Assembly: GCF_023343835.1 (NCBI RefSeq)
Contig: NC_064435.1
Location: 37,968,603 to 38,032,602, forward strand
Source of the DNA: Lagopus muta
Lineage: Eukaryota > Chordata > Aves > Galliformes > Phasianidae
DNA length: 64,000 nt
Direction of reading: 5' to 3'
Shown piece by piece: positions 27,291 through 38,419 of this stretch. Position 1 is the first letter of the stretch; each line of letters starts with the position of its first letter. The notes beneath the pieces are model-generated. The model had not been told where the DNA came from, did not search any database, and saw only the letters and a program-made list of their open reading frames with translations. The translations under genes and the position numbers were made by a program.

Positions 27291-28721
27291 TCTTTACCTA
27301 TTTTGGCTATTTCTAGAGACAGAATACTGGAGAAGATGTACCATTAATTTGTCTCACACACTTGACTCTCATGTTAAGAGGTTTGAGTGTCTTGTTTTAC
27401 TCTTGAGACAAATTAAAATAACTACTTATGGATATGAATTAATTGTTAATTGTATTAGTGTAGGACCTCACAGATACGCTTTGGATATGTGTTTGTGTTT
27501 ACTTGTACATATACAAGATTTGCTTTTCATTGGAGTTGATTGTTAGAATGGCATGGTCCTATATGGAGAGGAGGTTGGTTACTGCACAAAGTTTGCTTTC
27601 ATCAGTTTAAGAATGATTGCAGATTGTTCCTGGTAGGTTCTAGGGCTGTTTTGTGTGTGTGTGTGTTTTGTTTTGTTGTTTTTTTTTTTCAATTCCAAAA
27701 TATATAGAGGCACTTTTACATGTTTTAAACATTCTGAAACTAATTACATCAACATTGTTTGCATCACAGCCTTTCCAGAGTTTTTAGAAAAATGTCTGTG
27801 CAGTGTTATGGAAATTCTTAAAGCATATAAAAACCATGAGCATCAGATGGGTTATCTCTAGTCAGTTCTTGCTTTCCTTGATTTATTATATCAGCAGGAA
27901 TCCTTTGGAATATTTAGTAACCAAAACTGAGCTCTCAAGATTTAAAGTGGACGTGAGTAATTTAAATACAGAGAAACGCTGGGTAGTGCTGTGATAGTTT
28001 TTTGTTGTTGTTGTTTTGAAATTACAGACTATTAAGTCATGATAAAATAAACTCATAAACTGGTAAAATCGTGTTTTACTTTTCCAGAAACTCAAGGGAA
28101 AAAAAAAAAAGGCAAACACAACAGGATTTTATGTAATACTCTTTCTAGTGTTGCATAGTATAAGAGTGAGTTATTTTCTAAAATTAAAAAGCTGGTTGTT
28201 TACATTTCTTGACTGTGGCACAGCTTTTTAGAGTTGCAACAAGTTTTATAATCAAGGAAAAAACTGTTGTAAGTAGCAGTCACATGGAGATAAATACTCA
28301 TCTTCCTGTAACTGCCATTATTCCAAGCAACTTACGGAGTTTTTCTCTAGAAAGTTTGCTTTATTAAGTTTAAAACAATAATGGATGCATTTCTTAAAAG
28401 TGCATATGCCTATCAGATGTTTACTGGTGAGATCTGTTTGCTTACTGCTAGAGGAAAAAAATAGGCTGGGACATTTGTTCTCCTTGCTTAACCAACTTTT
28501 TCACTAATTTGAAAGGATGTGGATATTTTTCTGTAGTCAATTTCATGCAATTTCAGAAAGTTTCTCTGCTTTGTGAATGTGTTTCAAGGGAAAAAAAAAA
28601 TCTCAAAAAGAATTTGTTAAAGTTCTGAATTGATGAAATATCTCAATTTTTATATTTTCCTGCCTTTTATGTCACGCTCTTTGTAGCATAATCGTTATTG
28701 CCTGTATTAGGCGTATGTGGT
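27291..28721 (+). other. Non-coding DNA between LINE copies
   Basis: AT-rich unique sequence with the TG repeat at 27650 and A-runs near 28096 and 28590. No gene, RNA or mobile element was recognised. Confidence 0.6.
27650..27690. repeat. (TG)n and T-rich simple repeat
   Basis: A short TG microsatellite (about eight units) is followed by a TTTTG/T-run. It is simple sequence only. Confidence 0.85.
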
Positions 28722-29000
28722 ATTAATGATAGGACAAGGGGGAATGGTTTTAAACTCAAGGAGGGGAGATTTAGATTAGATGTCAGGGAAATTTTTCACT
28801 GAGAGGGTGGTGAGGCTCTGGCACAGCTGCCCAGTGAAGCTGTGGTGCCCCATCCCTGGAAGCAGTCAAGGCCAGGTGGGATGGGGCCCTGGGCAGCCTG
28901 AGCTGGTGCTTGATCTAGCAGTTGGCAATATTCCTTATGGTAGGGCTGTTAGAACTAAGTGATCTTTGAGGTCCCTTCCAACCCAAGCCATTCTGTGATA
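28722..29000 (+). mobile_element. CR1 LINE 3'-end fragment
   Basis: About 280 bp of CR1 3' sequence in forward orientation. It starts with the region GATAGGACAAGGGGGAATGG, passes through GAGGGTGGTGAGGCTCTGGC and CCAGGTGGGATGGGGCCCTG, and ends with GAGGTCCCTTCCAACCCAAG and ATTCTGTGAT. This order is the standard CR1 3' UTR. It is 5'-truncated and non-coding. Confidence 0.95.
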
Positions 29001-32000
29001 GGCATCAGCAACGTGCTGTCACTGACGGTAGACTAAGGCAGTTGCCTCATGTTGGTTTCAGTGCTTATGTTAATTTGTTATGTTTTAGCTGTAAGACTGT
29101 TTTCCCCCAAGGGTGAAGTCCTGTGCATTATTATTTTAAGTCACTCTTATGTTTATACCCAAGATCACCAGATAGATAGTTTCGTTGTTTTGCCCACATC
29201 ATTCCATTCCCCTGCAGTAGCTTTCCTCCTGCTGCGTGCTTGGATTTTGTTTTGTCTTCCTGCAGCCTGCGTGTGCTCTTGCTGCCATGGTCGTTCAGCT
29301 ATCCCTGCACAGGGCAGACTAGAATGTGAATCCAAACTAAAAGATTCTTCTGAAATTGGCTTCCTGATAATAAGGGAAAGCCCTGAATTTCATGATAAGA
29401 CAAATACAGCCTTGTATTAAAAACAAAACAAAAACTCAAAACATCATTGTTTCTTTTGTGATTAGTTTGTGTATGTACACATGCTTCTCTTACATGAAAT
29501 GCTTATTTAAAGTTGAGCCAGTGTCTACATCTTTGAACATCTATTTACAGTATCTCTTATCCAAAACTGTAAAAGGCCAAGTGGCCACCCACCTCTCAGT
29601 GTCATCTCATCACCCACTGGGGCCTCCATGTGTGTTCCTTGGTCTTCTCATCTCTTTCTTCAGGCTTGTGAGAGAAGATCAACTTAAAAAACCTAGCCAG
29701 TTCTCTGCTAGTGCAAGATAACATACCTGTTGGCTCTCTTCCTCTCTCTGCCATCCTGCACAATGGCCGAAGGCAGTGCTCTAGGCTTTGAAATCCGTCC
29801 ATCCTGCCGTTTGGCAGTGCCGTGTTTATAGACAGTCGTGCCAGGTGTCTTCTTTGCTTAGGGGTGAAACGTGTGTGTACATGTTGTTTGCTGTTCAAAT
29901 CTCTTCCAAATTACACAATAAAGCAGACAGAAAATTAAATGAAGTATAATCTTCTGGAACTGCAGACATGAACCTTTCTGGCCTAGGTAGGCACCCTGCT
30001 TAAACCAACTTCTGGTTATCAATCTCACAAGAATGAACTGGGGAGAATCAGCATCTTCCTACCCTTTGTCCTTCTAAACACTGGCAGCAAAGGTGAGCAG
30101 GCTGTGCTGTTTCCTTTAAGAAGTGACATGCTGTTCAAATGAGTGTGTATCAGATCACCTGCCAAGAACAAATAGTGATGTAGACACCTGCATCTGTCAG
30201 AAGACTGATTTTAATTGAATGCTGAGAAAGACACCCCTGAAGTCATCCATTCTTCAGCATCTTTGCCAGTTAAGCATGAATTTTTATTGTAAGCTTGACC
30301 ATTTTCATTGGTCAACTTTTGCAGCTGAGATCTTCCCATAATGCAAGTTCGCTGTCAGTAGGAGGTATCTCTGGAAGACTCAGGTTGGAGGCTAGACCTT
30401 CTGCAGCTATTTTGAGGTGTTTCTCCTGCTGCAAAACTGCAACATTTTTCTACAAAGTCAGAGAGACTGACTACCATTTGTCCCGCAGTCAGTACAAGCC
30501 TGCAGTAGGCATGGTGGTCCTTGATGATCGGGGGATGCCTAAAGGCTGTAGATTCCAGCATGCTTTTGCCTGCCTCTTTCAGCAACTGTCCTATCAGAGG
30601 AGTTGAAAGGAAAAAGGTTTAAATCCAAATCTCTGGAAACTGAACTGACTACTGACAGAGCAAAGAAGATGGGAGCAGCCTAAGTGGTTCTCCTTCTTCG
30701 GTTGCCTTAACCCAGTGGTAGATTTGTTCATCTTCAGGAGTCCTGATGACATTTATGCAATTTGGATTGCCCTAGTTGATACACAGACCTGGTGAGGAGT
30801 TTTCTCATTCAGTTCTGCTGCACTGAAGTGAAGGTGCTGCCTGTCTGCCAGTTTAGCTCTTCTGTACCAAGGGATGTGGCTACACTGTCTCTTGAGGCTT
30901 CCTCCAGATCTGCTGCCCTTGCTGTCACTGACTGGTGCTGTCACCCTGGCAGCTTGGTGTGCCAGACTGGGTTTCCTCAGTATTTTTGCTTCTCTGTAGC
31001 TACTTATTAATCCCCTGATATAAAAAAGACAAAAAATGGCTACTTACACTACAATAGGTGTGGTTCTTCCATACACATTTTCCACAGGGACACCGAAAGT
31101 GATCTTTTGTCCTTTACTCTGAAAGAATCTTTACTCCTTGGTGGCAAATCTGAGAGAGGTTGGACAGGGCCATCCTTGGTTTTCTCCATTACTACTCTTA
31201 GCAGCAGCAGCAGCTCTTGTCTTTCTTGACTGCACATGTTCATCCCCCCTCTCATCCCAAACTGAGCTGTCAGTCCATGTTTCAGCTCTCCTGTCCTCAC
31301 ACCGTGCTCCCAGCGAGGCCATCAGCTTCTGCCCATGTACTTCCATCTCACACTAGGTGTAGTAGTGATAAGAACAGCACAGCTGGGGAGTTCTTTCACT
31401 TATGCTACTCATGGTAGCAGTCGTGAAGATTCACAGGCCCAGCCTGGAGGTATGTCAGTATCTTCAGAGAACTTGATCCTGTTCATTAGAGTACATGCTC
31501 ACCTGGGATCTGCGTGGACAGCCTTTAAAGGATCACACCATCCACAGGGTAAATAACCCCTTTTCATTTGGTTTACTTAAAGAAAGATTTAAAACCCAAG
31601 ATGACTCTGTAGTACCCTTAAATCTTTTATTCTGTCATTATCACAACTAGTATTTTAGGACCCTTGTTCTGCTTCACAACCATTAATTTTGAGAATTGAA
31701 ACTCTATGCGCTGTTCTGCATACAAGGCGCAGTGACCCTTCCTGACAGATGCTGTGTTGTCAACACTGTGCTCACATTATAACCCTATTTTGAAAGAAAA
31801 CAACCTTGACGACGATGATTTCCTTTATTTAAAATAAGAAATGCAAGCTAGGAGGAGGATTATTAGTTGTGTTTGTTTCATGTCTTCATCATCCTTTTAG
31901 TTTACATATTGCATTATATTTTAAAGCATTTCTAAGTGCACCTATTTCTTTGGATTCTGAAGGATGACCTGTGAATTTTGGAAAAAAGAATGACTTTCTT

Positions 32001-35000
32001 TTTATTATCAAAAGCAGGAATAAATTTAGCTTAGTCATGAGGGGGCTTTTTTTTTCCTTTGACTCATTAGATGCTGTTCATTCAAATATAGTCTAACTGG
32101 CAATGATCTGGATGCCTTTAAGGTTAGCAAAGGTAAGGCCTGACAGATAGCAGAAGATCTGAATAATTCTTAGAATTATAATCTGACAAATTATAGAAGT
32201 TCCCACATGGATTTCAGGCATGCACATACAGCTGTGCATTTTGCAGTGTGGTGCTTCTCTGCCTCACGTGGACAATAACTTAAACTTTAGTATTGATTAA
32301 AAAATTGTTCTTATCTCATCTGATTGAAAGCTTAACAACTATAGGCAGTTACAAGAAGAGTGGTGCATCTTTGTCCAGTATTCTGCATTGGACATTTTCT
32401 AGCACCAGAAGATTCTGAGGAAGATAGTCTGAAAATGAGCATTGTAGTGGACAGCTTTGGCATTCTGTGCATAAGAAAGTCTTTTAGCAGATTGACTGCT
32501 GTAGAGTATAGAATTTAAATATATGTATTTTTTTACATTTGTTTCTGTCAAATGTGACAGAATCTCTTCCTCTTTTGCATGTATCTCTCTGAGCTCTTTG
32601 AGTAGGCTTTGGTCTTGTAGAAACTGAGATCCCAGCTAATTGTAGTAGGTACAGAATTGCCCACGTCTGGATTCACTGCATTGCAATTGTGCTTTGTTTG
32701 TAAGATAATGGATAAGAGTACCTGACTTTCTCCTGCATTCAGTTCAGCATTTCAACTACATTTGGCATTTACCTTCTTTATTTACTTGTTCCAGTTGCTC
32801 CAGTTTCACATGCTTTGATAGTCTTCCCATGCCTCTGATGACCTGTCCCTGAAGCCATCTGCTTTTTGCTAGAGCTCCTTCAGATGTGCAAATTCGACAC
32901 AATAATCGTTTAAGAGCTGAGGGGGCATTATATTACTGTAGATAGAATTAAAAAAAACAAAAAAACAAACTGGAAATAGTCTGTAAATACCAATATTGAA
33001 TGGACTAAGTCCCTTTGGACATAGTTCATTAAATTTTTATGTCTGTCTGAAATGCTGTCTGCTTATTACAAACTACTGTAGCAGAAACTTTTGGATAATG
33101 AAGCTCTTCTGCTGTGCAGAGTGGGAGACATTGAGGTAGGCATCATAGGGTAACTAGCTTATAATGGTCTTGCTGGGAGACTGCACGAGGAGTCACCAGC
33201 ATTTTCTCCCCAGAACGAAGTGGTTTTGATGAGAGTTGTGTCTGTGCACTTTCTTGTTAGTTAAAAACAAAGCTTTCGATTTGGGTTTGAGTACTGAACC
33301 TGTTTCTACCCCCTACCTGCATGTAAAAAAGCCCCAGGTAAACTCCTGTTTAGGCTGCCAGAAAGCCTTGGTGGGTTACTGTAAAGCACTTTCACCTTTG
33401 ATAGGTTTTCAAACACACTGGTTCTCTCACATCCATAGTTACCAGCAGAAGAAGTTGGGGTGGCGCAAGGCTGAACTTGGAACCCAAAAAGAAAACTGTA
33501 GTGGAGAGAATGGAAAATGGGACAGGAAAATTGTACAGGGGGCAATGTTGCGTGAAGCCATAACTCCTACCAGATACCTCCAGCCTGATATAACACCAAG
33601 TGTATGTGTGCTATATGGAGCTTTTCTCTTGCATACTTAGATGAGTTGGAGGGGGTAAGCCTATCCCTTAGAATGAAGTGCTGAGCGTGTTTCCATTATA
33701 TTCCTGTATCATCCAGGCCTTCTAGCAGGAAAAGGGAGATGTACTGCAATTTCATAAAAGGGTAGAGGCAGGAAAAAGGGAGATGTAAGGGAAATTCCAG
33801 AAAGTCCCTCTGGATTTGCTCAGGCACACCTAGACTTGCCCTCTATTGGGATTTACCTGTAGCATGTACATCATTAAGATGCATTATTATTTTTTTAAAT
33901 TAATTTTATTTTCCTTTGCAGGTCACCTTTTAAGCTGCTATTTCCTGTATAATTAAGCAGAATGAAGGCATTAGGTTCTAGTAGAGTTGGGCCTAATCCA
34001 GAAATCTTCTCTTATTCAGTCTTTTCTAAGTAAGAAACTCAATTCTGGGCCCAGTGTTTTACATGTTTTGCTGTTATTTCTAAATTATTTGTGGTCTGTG
34101 GATTTTTTGTTTTTAACTTTATTGAAAACTTCTTTGCTTTTGTCTTATTTTATTTCTTTGTATTACTGTCCAGCATAGCGTTAGTTGAAATGATGTAAGT
34201 ATATTGGAAATTGAAGTGCATAATTGCTACTGATAATGCAAGAGCAATTGATTCATACAGTTTATAATTAACAGTACATAATGTTCAGTGCATGGATCGG
34301 CTCTGTCCCTGTTAACTTTTCCTTTCTGATTCTTTCCAACTCCCAGTCTTGCCACATTCCAGCCTTTCTGAATATCCTGGTTTAGCTGGAGTCTAGTCCA
34401 TTCTTCCTTTTCTTTTTCAGACCAGTAAAAATGGGAAGTACTGGATTCTGGTTTCCTCCAAGAAGAGTCAGCGGAACTGGTTAAGACCAAAATCTGAGGA
34501 CTTTAGTGGGCAAACATCAGGTGTGCATTGAACAGAAGCTACTTTATTCCTGCTTTAAGTATATGCTTCTTTAAAAATAGTATTACATATGAGCTTTCGT
34601 GTAATTTGTTTGTTATATTTGATACTGCATATAATCATTCATCCTGCAGTTGTGAAAGCACCAATAAGAATGAGGATTTTAAGTGATAATTATGTTGAGA
34701 CACAAACAGGCAATATTACTCATAAAATTCTTTCAGCTGGTCTTTGGAAAGTGTAATATTTGAGGATCAGTGTTTTTTTTAAGTTGTATCTCCATTGCTC
34801 AGTCTATATATCCACAAGAAAAAAAAAAAAGATGATTATTTACTATTCAGGAATCAATACTGAAGTTCTTGATTGCCTCATCTGTTGAGAAACAGCACTG
34901 AGATAAAGAGTGTTTACATGTGTTGTTTTTTTTTTAATAAAACACTGTCATTGCCAAAGATTGAATCCATACTATATTTGTTCTAATAATGCATTGTTAA

Positions 35001-35852
35001 GGACACTTAAATGCAGTTCAAAATCAGCTTAATTAGTTTTGATCATAGAGAAACAAAACTTGAATTCTTCGTTCACACAAATGTGCTGAGTTACATCTGG
35101 TACAGCAACTAAGTTACCCGAGGTTTTGGAGAAGATGGAAGTAACGTAATATTGGCCTGAATATAGGATGGCCTCAAGCCTGGGTGTGATCCTTGCAGTT
35201 AGAACAGGAGTGAGAAGTTGTCAGCGCTGTTTACATTAAGAGTTAAACTTCATATGCTGTTCTACAACAAGCATGCTTTGCATCAGAATCAGACCCTGTG
35301 CATCGCCCTTTGCATGACCTAATAATATCCTGAGTCTCTCCAGCTTGATGTGTTTTCATCTCCCCCCCACTTGCCCCTCAGCATTATCAGATTATTCCAT
35401 TGTCTTGTCCTTGGATGTTCCTATCCATGTGCAGTGCTCCCCACAACTGTCAGTACCCCATGCCTCAAAATTTTGTCCACTCTCTCCACTTTTCACCCAA
35501 CAGCTAACCTTGCCTGCATCCCACCAGTCCTGCCTGCTTTTTCCCTTGTCACCTGTTGAGCACGGAGGCCACCTGCTGCTTTGTTTCAGCATGTTCAAAT
35601 TAATCATGCTCCCTTACAGCAAGCAATAGACGATGTTCCCTTTAGTATTTGCACTAACGCTGTCTGCCCTTCTCAGGCTGGGTGGGGATTTTGCAAACGG
35701 GTGGTGGCCCATTTCAAGGCAGCAGATGCTTCAGGACATTCCTGGAGATGCTACTGTGCAGTGGAGCCATGTAGGTGCCCACAGGATGTGAAAACACTAT
35801 ATACAAGCATAGAGTGTGCTGGTATCTTTTTCTTCCCCAGAACTTCATTTGT
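29001..35852 (+). other. PLAG1: Non-coding DNA, probable PLAG1 intron (later part)
   Basis: No gene is recognised. The region 30.3-31.6 kb is somewhat richer in GC and carries several short open frames on both strands, none with family resemblance. A-runs occur near 32949 and 34819. The rest is unremarkable AT-rich sequence. Confidence 0.55.
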
Positions 35853-35915
35853 CAGGAGGACTAGATGATCTCCAGAGGTGTCTTCCAGCCCCTACAATTC
35901 TGTGATTCTGTGAAA
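35853..35915 (+). mobile_element. CR1 LINE 3' terminus (very short)
   Basis: The sequence GGACTAGATGATCTCCAGAG, then GTCTTCCAGCCCCTACAATTC and a repeated TGTGATTC ending, is a typical CR1 terminus on the plus strand. The 5' boundary is unclear because the preceding 150 bp are not confidently CR1. Confidence 0.85.
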
Positions 35916-36466
35916 ATGGCTAGAACAAGTTTCATTCTATCTTCAGGCCAATGTACATAGAAGACCAGTGTGTTTGTTTACGGGAAGGCACAATAAATCA
36001 TGTTACCAGATCACAATTAAAGTGTACATTGAAAAATCTTTCAATCTACAAATTCATCATGTGAATGAGATTCTCTTCTTAATTACATTAGCAGCTCCAT
36101 TGAAGTCTTTGGAATTGGTCTTCATTTACTCTTGATGCAGAAATACTTTGATTTCAAGTCTCCAAACAACTCTTCAATTTTTTTTTCTCTCATAAGCTAG
36201 AAAATCGCTTATGAGACAGAAACTGAAATTAAGCTGATTCTTTGAAGACTTCTGCACATTCCCAGTCATGGAATTGTTGTCCCTAGGCTTCATCCCATGA
36301 GTGAGAATGAGTCAGAGGCAAATCTGAAATAAGAGTCCTTACAGAAACACCTTTACTGTTGCTGGGTGTCTTTAAAGAAGTTAGTGGTTCCATGTCAATC
36401 TGGGGGGAGGAAAGGTGGTCTTACAAAACCTCTTGCTTTAGGAGTGTGGTACAGCTTAATCTGCTG

Positions 36467-36522
36467 TTCAAAGACTATAGGGTTGAAAGGTAGCTGTAGG
36501 TTCAAAGACTATAGGGTTGAAA
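36467..36522. repeat. Partial tandem duplication, period 34
   Basis: A 22-base segment beginning TTCAAAGACTATAGGG is repeated exactly at 36467-36488 and 36501-36522, separated by 12 bases. This is a local duplication of one short unit. Confidence 0.95.
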
Positions 36523-36749
36523 TTTCCATCTTGGTCTGCCAGTGTTTCTTTCCTTTTACAAAGACAAGGGAGAAGTTATGGGAAGGAGGGAGGAAGAGGC
36601 ATAGACAAAGATGTTACTCTATATATATGTGTTTCAAATGGAAATCTCAAATCTGAGGCATTCATAAAAATACACATGCAGATATTAAAAAGGCACGTTC
36701 CCTTCTTCTCTACCTCCCTGCTGACACAGCCCTCCTGTCCTGTCACAGC

Positions 36750-37262
36750 CTGAGGAAAACACAGGCCTTCCTTCTTCCTCGCTCTCTTCCAGCATGGCGC
36801 TGGGCTGTGGCAGGGGCTTTGGAGCTTACCAGGCCTCCCCTGCTGCCGGCTGGGATGAGTTTGCTTTGCTCATTGGGGAGGTGGCACGACGCCGGAGCAG
36901 CTGCTGCCTGGTGCTCCCTGCCTGACTCCTGGCTGCTCTGCTCCACCTGTCCCAGCAGCTGCCGGCTTCCCTGGCTCTGCTGCAAGCAGGCATGGGGACA
37001 GCCGGCCACCAAGCCTCAGCCTCTGCCCACAGCCTTGCTGCCGTCCGGCCCAGCCCAGCCTGTTCTTGCGCAGCTGTGCTGGTGGAGGCCGGGCTGGATA
37101 GCAGCTGCAGGGCTGTGACACCAGGGCGGGGGGAATTGTCAGTGTTATGGGAGAAAGGCCTAATGTGGGGCTTTTCAGCCCTGCCCGCTGTTTGCATTGA
37201 GTGTAGCCCTCCTGCCGCCCTCCTCTCGGTCCATGATGTCGCAGACCTCGCATTTGGCCCTT
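36750..37262. other. Isolated GC-rich block in the PLAG1 intron
   Basis: About 500 bp stand out as GC-rich (clearly above 60 percent by eye) within AT-rich surroundings. CpG dinucleotides are present (about 19 counted) but fewer than expected for a true CpG island. Overlapping open frames on both strands (up to 188 codons on the minus strand) are a by-product of the composition. It may be an enhancer, an alternative promoter or exon, or a GC-rich repeat relic; the sequence alone does not decide. Confidence 0.5.
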
Positions 37263-37797
37263 CCCACCATGGATAGAGCTGGGTTGAGTATCTAAAGTAG
37301 CAATTGTGCTCTGATGATTCTGTTAGTGACTTCTGACAGTGGAGGATTGTTGAGTGCCCTGTAGCCACAGGCACCCAGTTGCTACCGTACATTACCAGAT
37401 TGTGAATTTAAAGTCATCCTTGCCAACAGATCAGATGTGAGCATCACACACCTCCTGTAGCCAAAGGCTGCTGGTTTCATTCACAGTTTGCAGTGCATCA
37501 GGAGGGGCTAGGTTCCTCCTGAAGGTCTGAGAGCCTTCATCCCAAGCTAACCTCAACCTCCACACTTATGCCCTGCCCTTGTGCCTTGCAGGGTAGTTTG
37601 AGGAAAATGCAGGTTTCCCATGCGGGGCTGATAAAAAGCCTAATCCATGAAGTTTGTTAGTGAGACATCACAGCTCTGTTAGCAGAGGAGAATTTCACTT
37701 GGCATTGGAAATGATTGTAAATGTTTGCATTTTGCTAGAAAAGACATGCAAACAGTAACCAAAATTAGCCGATATACCAGAGAGTGTGAGCTTCGCA

Positions 37798-37812
37798 CCC
37801 CCCCCCCCCCCC
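37798..37812. repeat. C15 homopolymer run
   Basis: Fifteen consecutive cytosines are followed by ACCCC. The opposite strand could form a G-rich structure. Confidence 0.95.
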
Positions 37813-38302
37813 ACCCCAAACTGCCAAAAAGCTGCTTTTCATGTAGATTTTCAAACTCCCAGTTGCATTTCAAGATGTACAGATTTTCATTTTGATAACC
37901 GTGTATGTGCATGTGTGCGTGCATGTGTGTGTATGTCTGTACAAACACCACAGGCACAACTTTAATTCCTTTGAAACCTGAAGCTGCCAAAAGCTTTCTT
38001 CATATGTTCTGAAGTGAGTTCTTTGTCTGATGCCTCCTGAAACCTGACAAACTTTGCTGTTCTCCATCAATGCCTGAGGGGAAGGTTGTGAGTTGTAATT
38101 TCAGGGCATATGTGGATCTGTTCATCCTGAGCAATGCATTATAAGAGTTGCAGCAAATAGTGTAAAGAAACCTACAGGTATTACATTAGACCAGCTGAAC
38201 CTAATTTTATTTTTAACTTTTATTCAGAAGCATCACATAGCAAGTAAACTTCAGAATTTAAGTTTAGTTACAAACTAGTTGTTTCTTATTTTTTTTTTCC
38301 AG

Positions 38303-38419
38303 TCCCCTTTTGCTTTCTTTTACGACCACATGAAACTTGAGAAGCCATCTAAAGCTAAATCATTTAGTGGAGTTGGGCAATTCCCAAGTGTCCAACAAGA
38401 AGGCCTGGTTTAGGCTGCG
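38303..38419 (+). other. PLAG1: PLAG1 5' UTR part of the first coding exon
   Basis: The exon begins after the acceptor AG at 38301-38302, which follows an uninterrupted T-rich tract. These 117 bases are open in the same frame as PLAG1 from the first base up to one TAG at 38411-38413. They contain the upstream ORF described separately. The boundary is inferred from the acceptor, not from transcript data. Confidence 0.8.
38330..38413 (+). promoter_or_regulatory. PLAG1: In-frame upstream ORF in the PLAG1 leader
   Basis: An ATG at 38330 opens 27 codons (start MKLEKPSKAK) and stops at TAG 38411-38413, leaving only GCTGCG before the PLAG1 ATG at 38420. It is in the same frame as PLAG1. Its start context is weak (C at -3, A at +4), while the main ATG has G at both -3 and +4. 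Leaky scanning would therefore favour the main start, but reinitiation or stop readthrough is possible. The regulatory role is inference. Confidence 0.6.

Larger units (their letters stand above)
35916..38302 (+). other. PLAG1: Intron immediately upstream of the first PLAG1 coding exon
   Basis: Non-coding DNA that ends in a strong polypyrimidine tract and AG at 38301-38302, the acceptor of the first coding exon. It contains a 34-bp-period duplication (36467-36522), an isolated GC-rich block (about 36750-37262), a C15 run (37798-37812) and a degenerate TG-rich stretch (37899-37942). Confidence 0.65.

Noticed and set aside
36826..37392. 188-codon minus-strand open frame in the GC-rich block
   Set aside because: Several overlapping frames are open on both strands because GC-rich DNA has few stops; none looks like a protein family.
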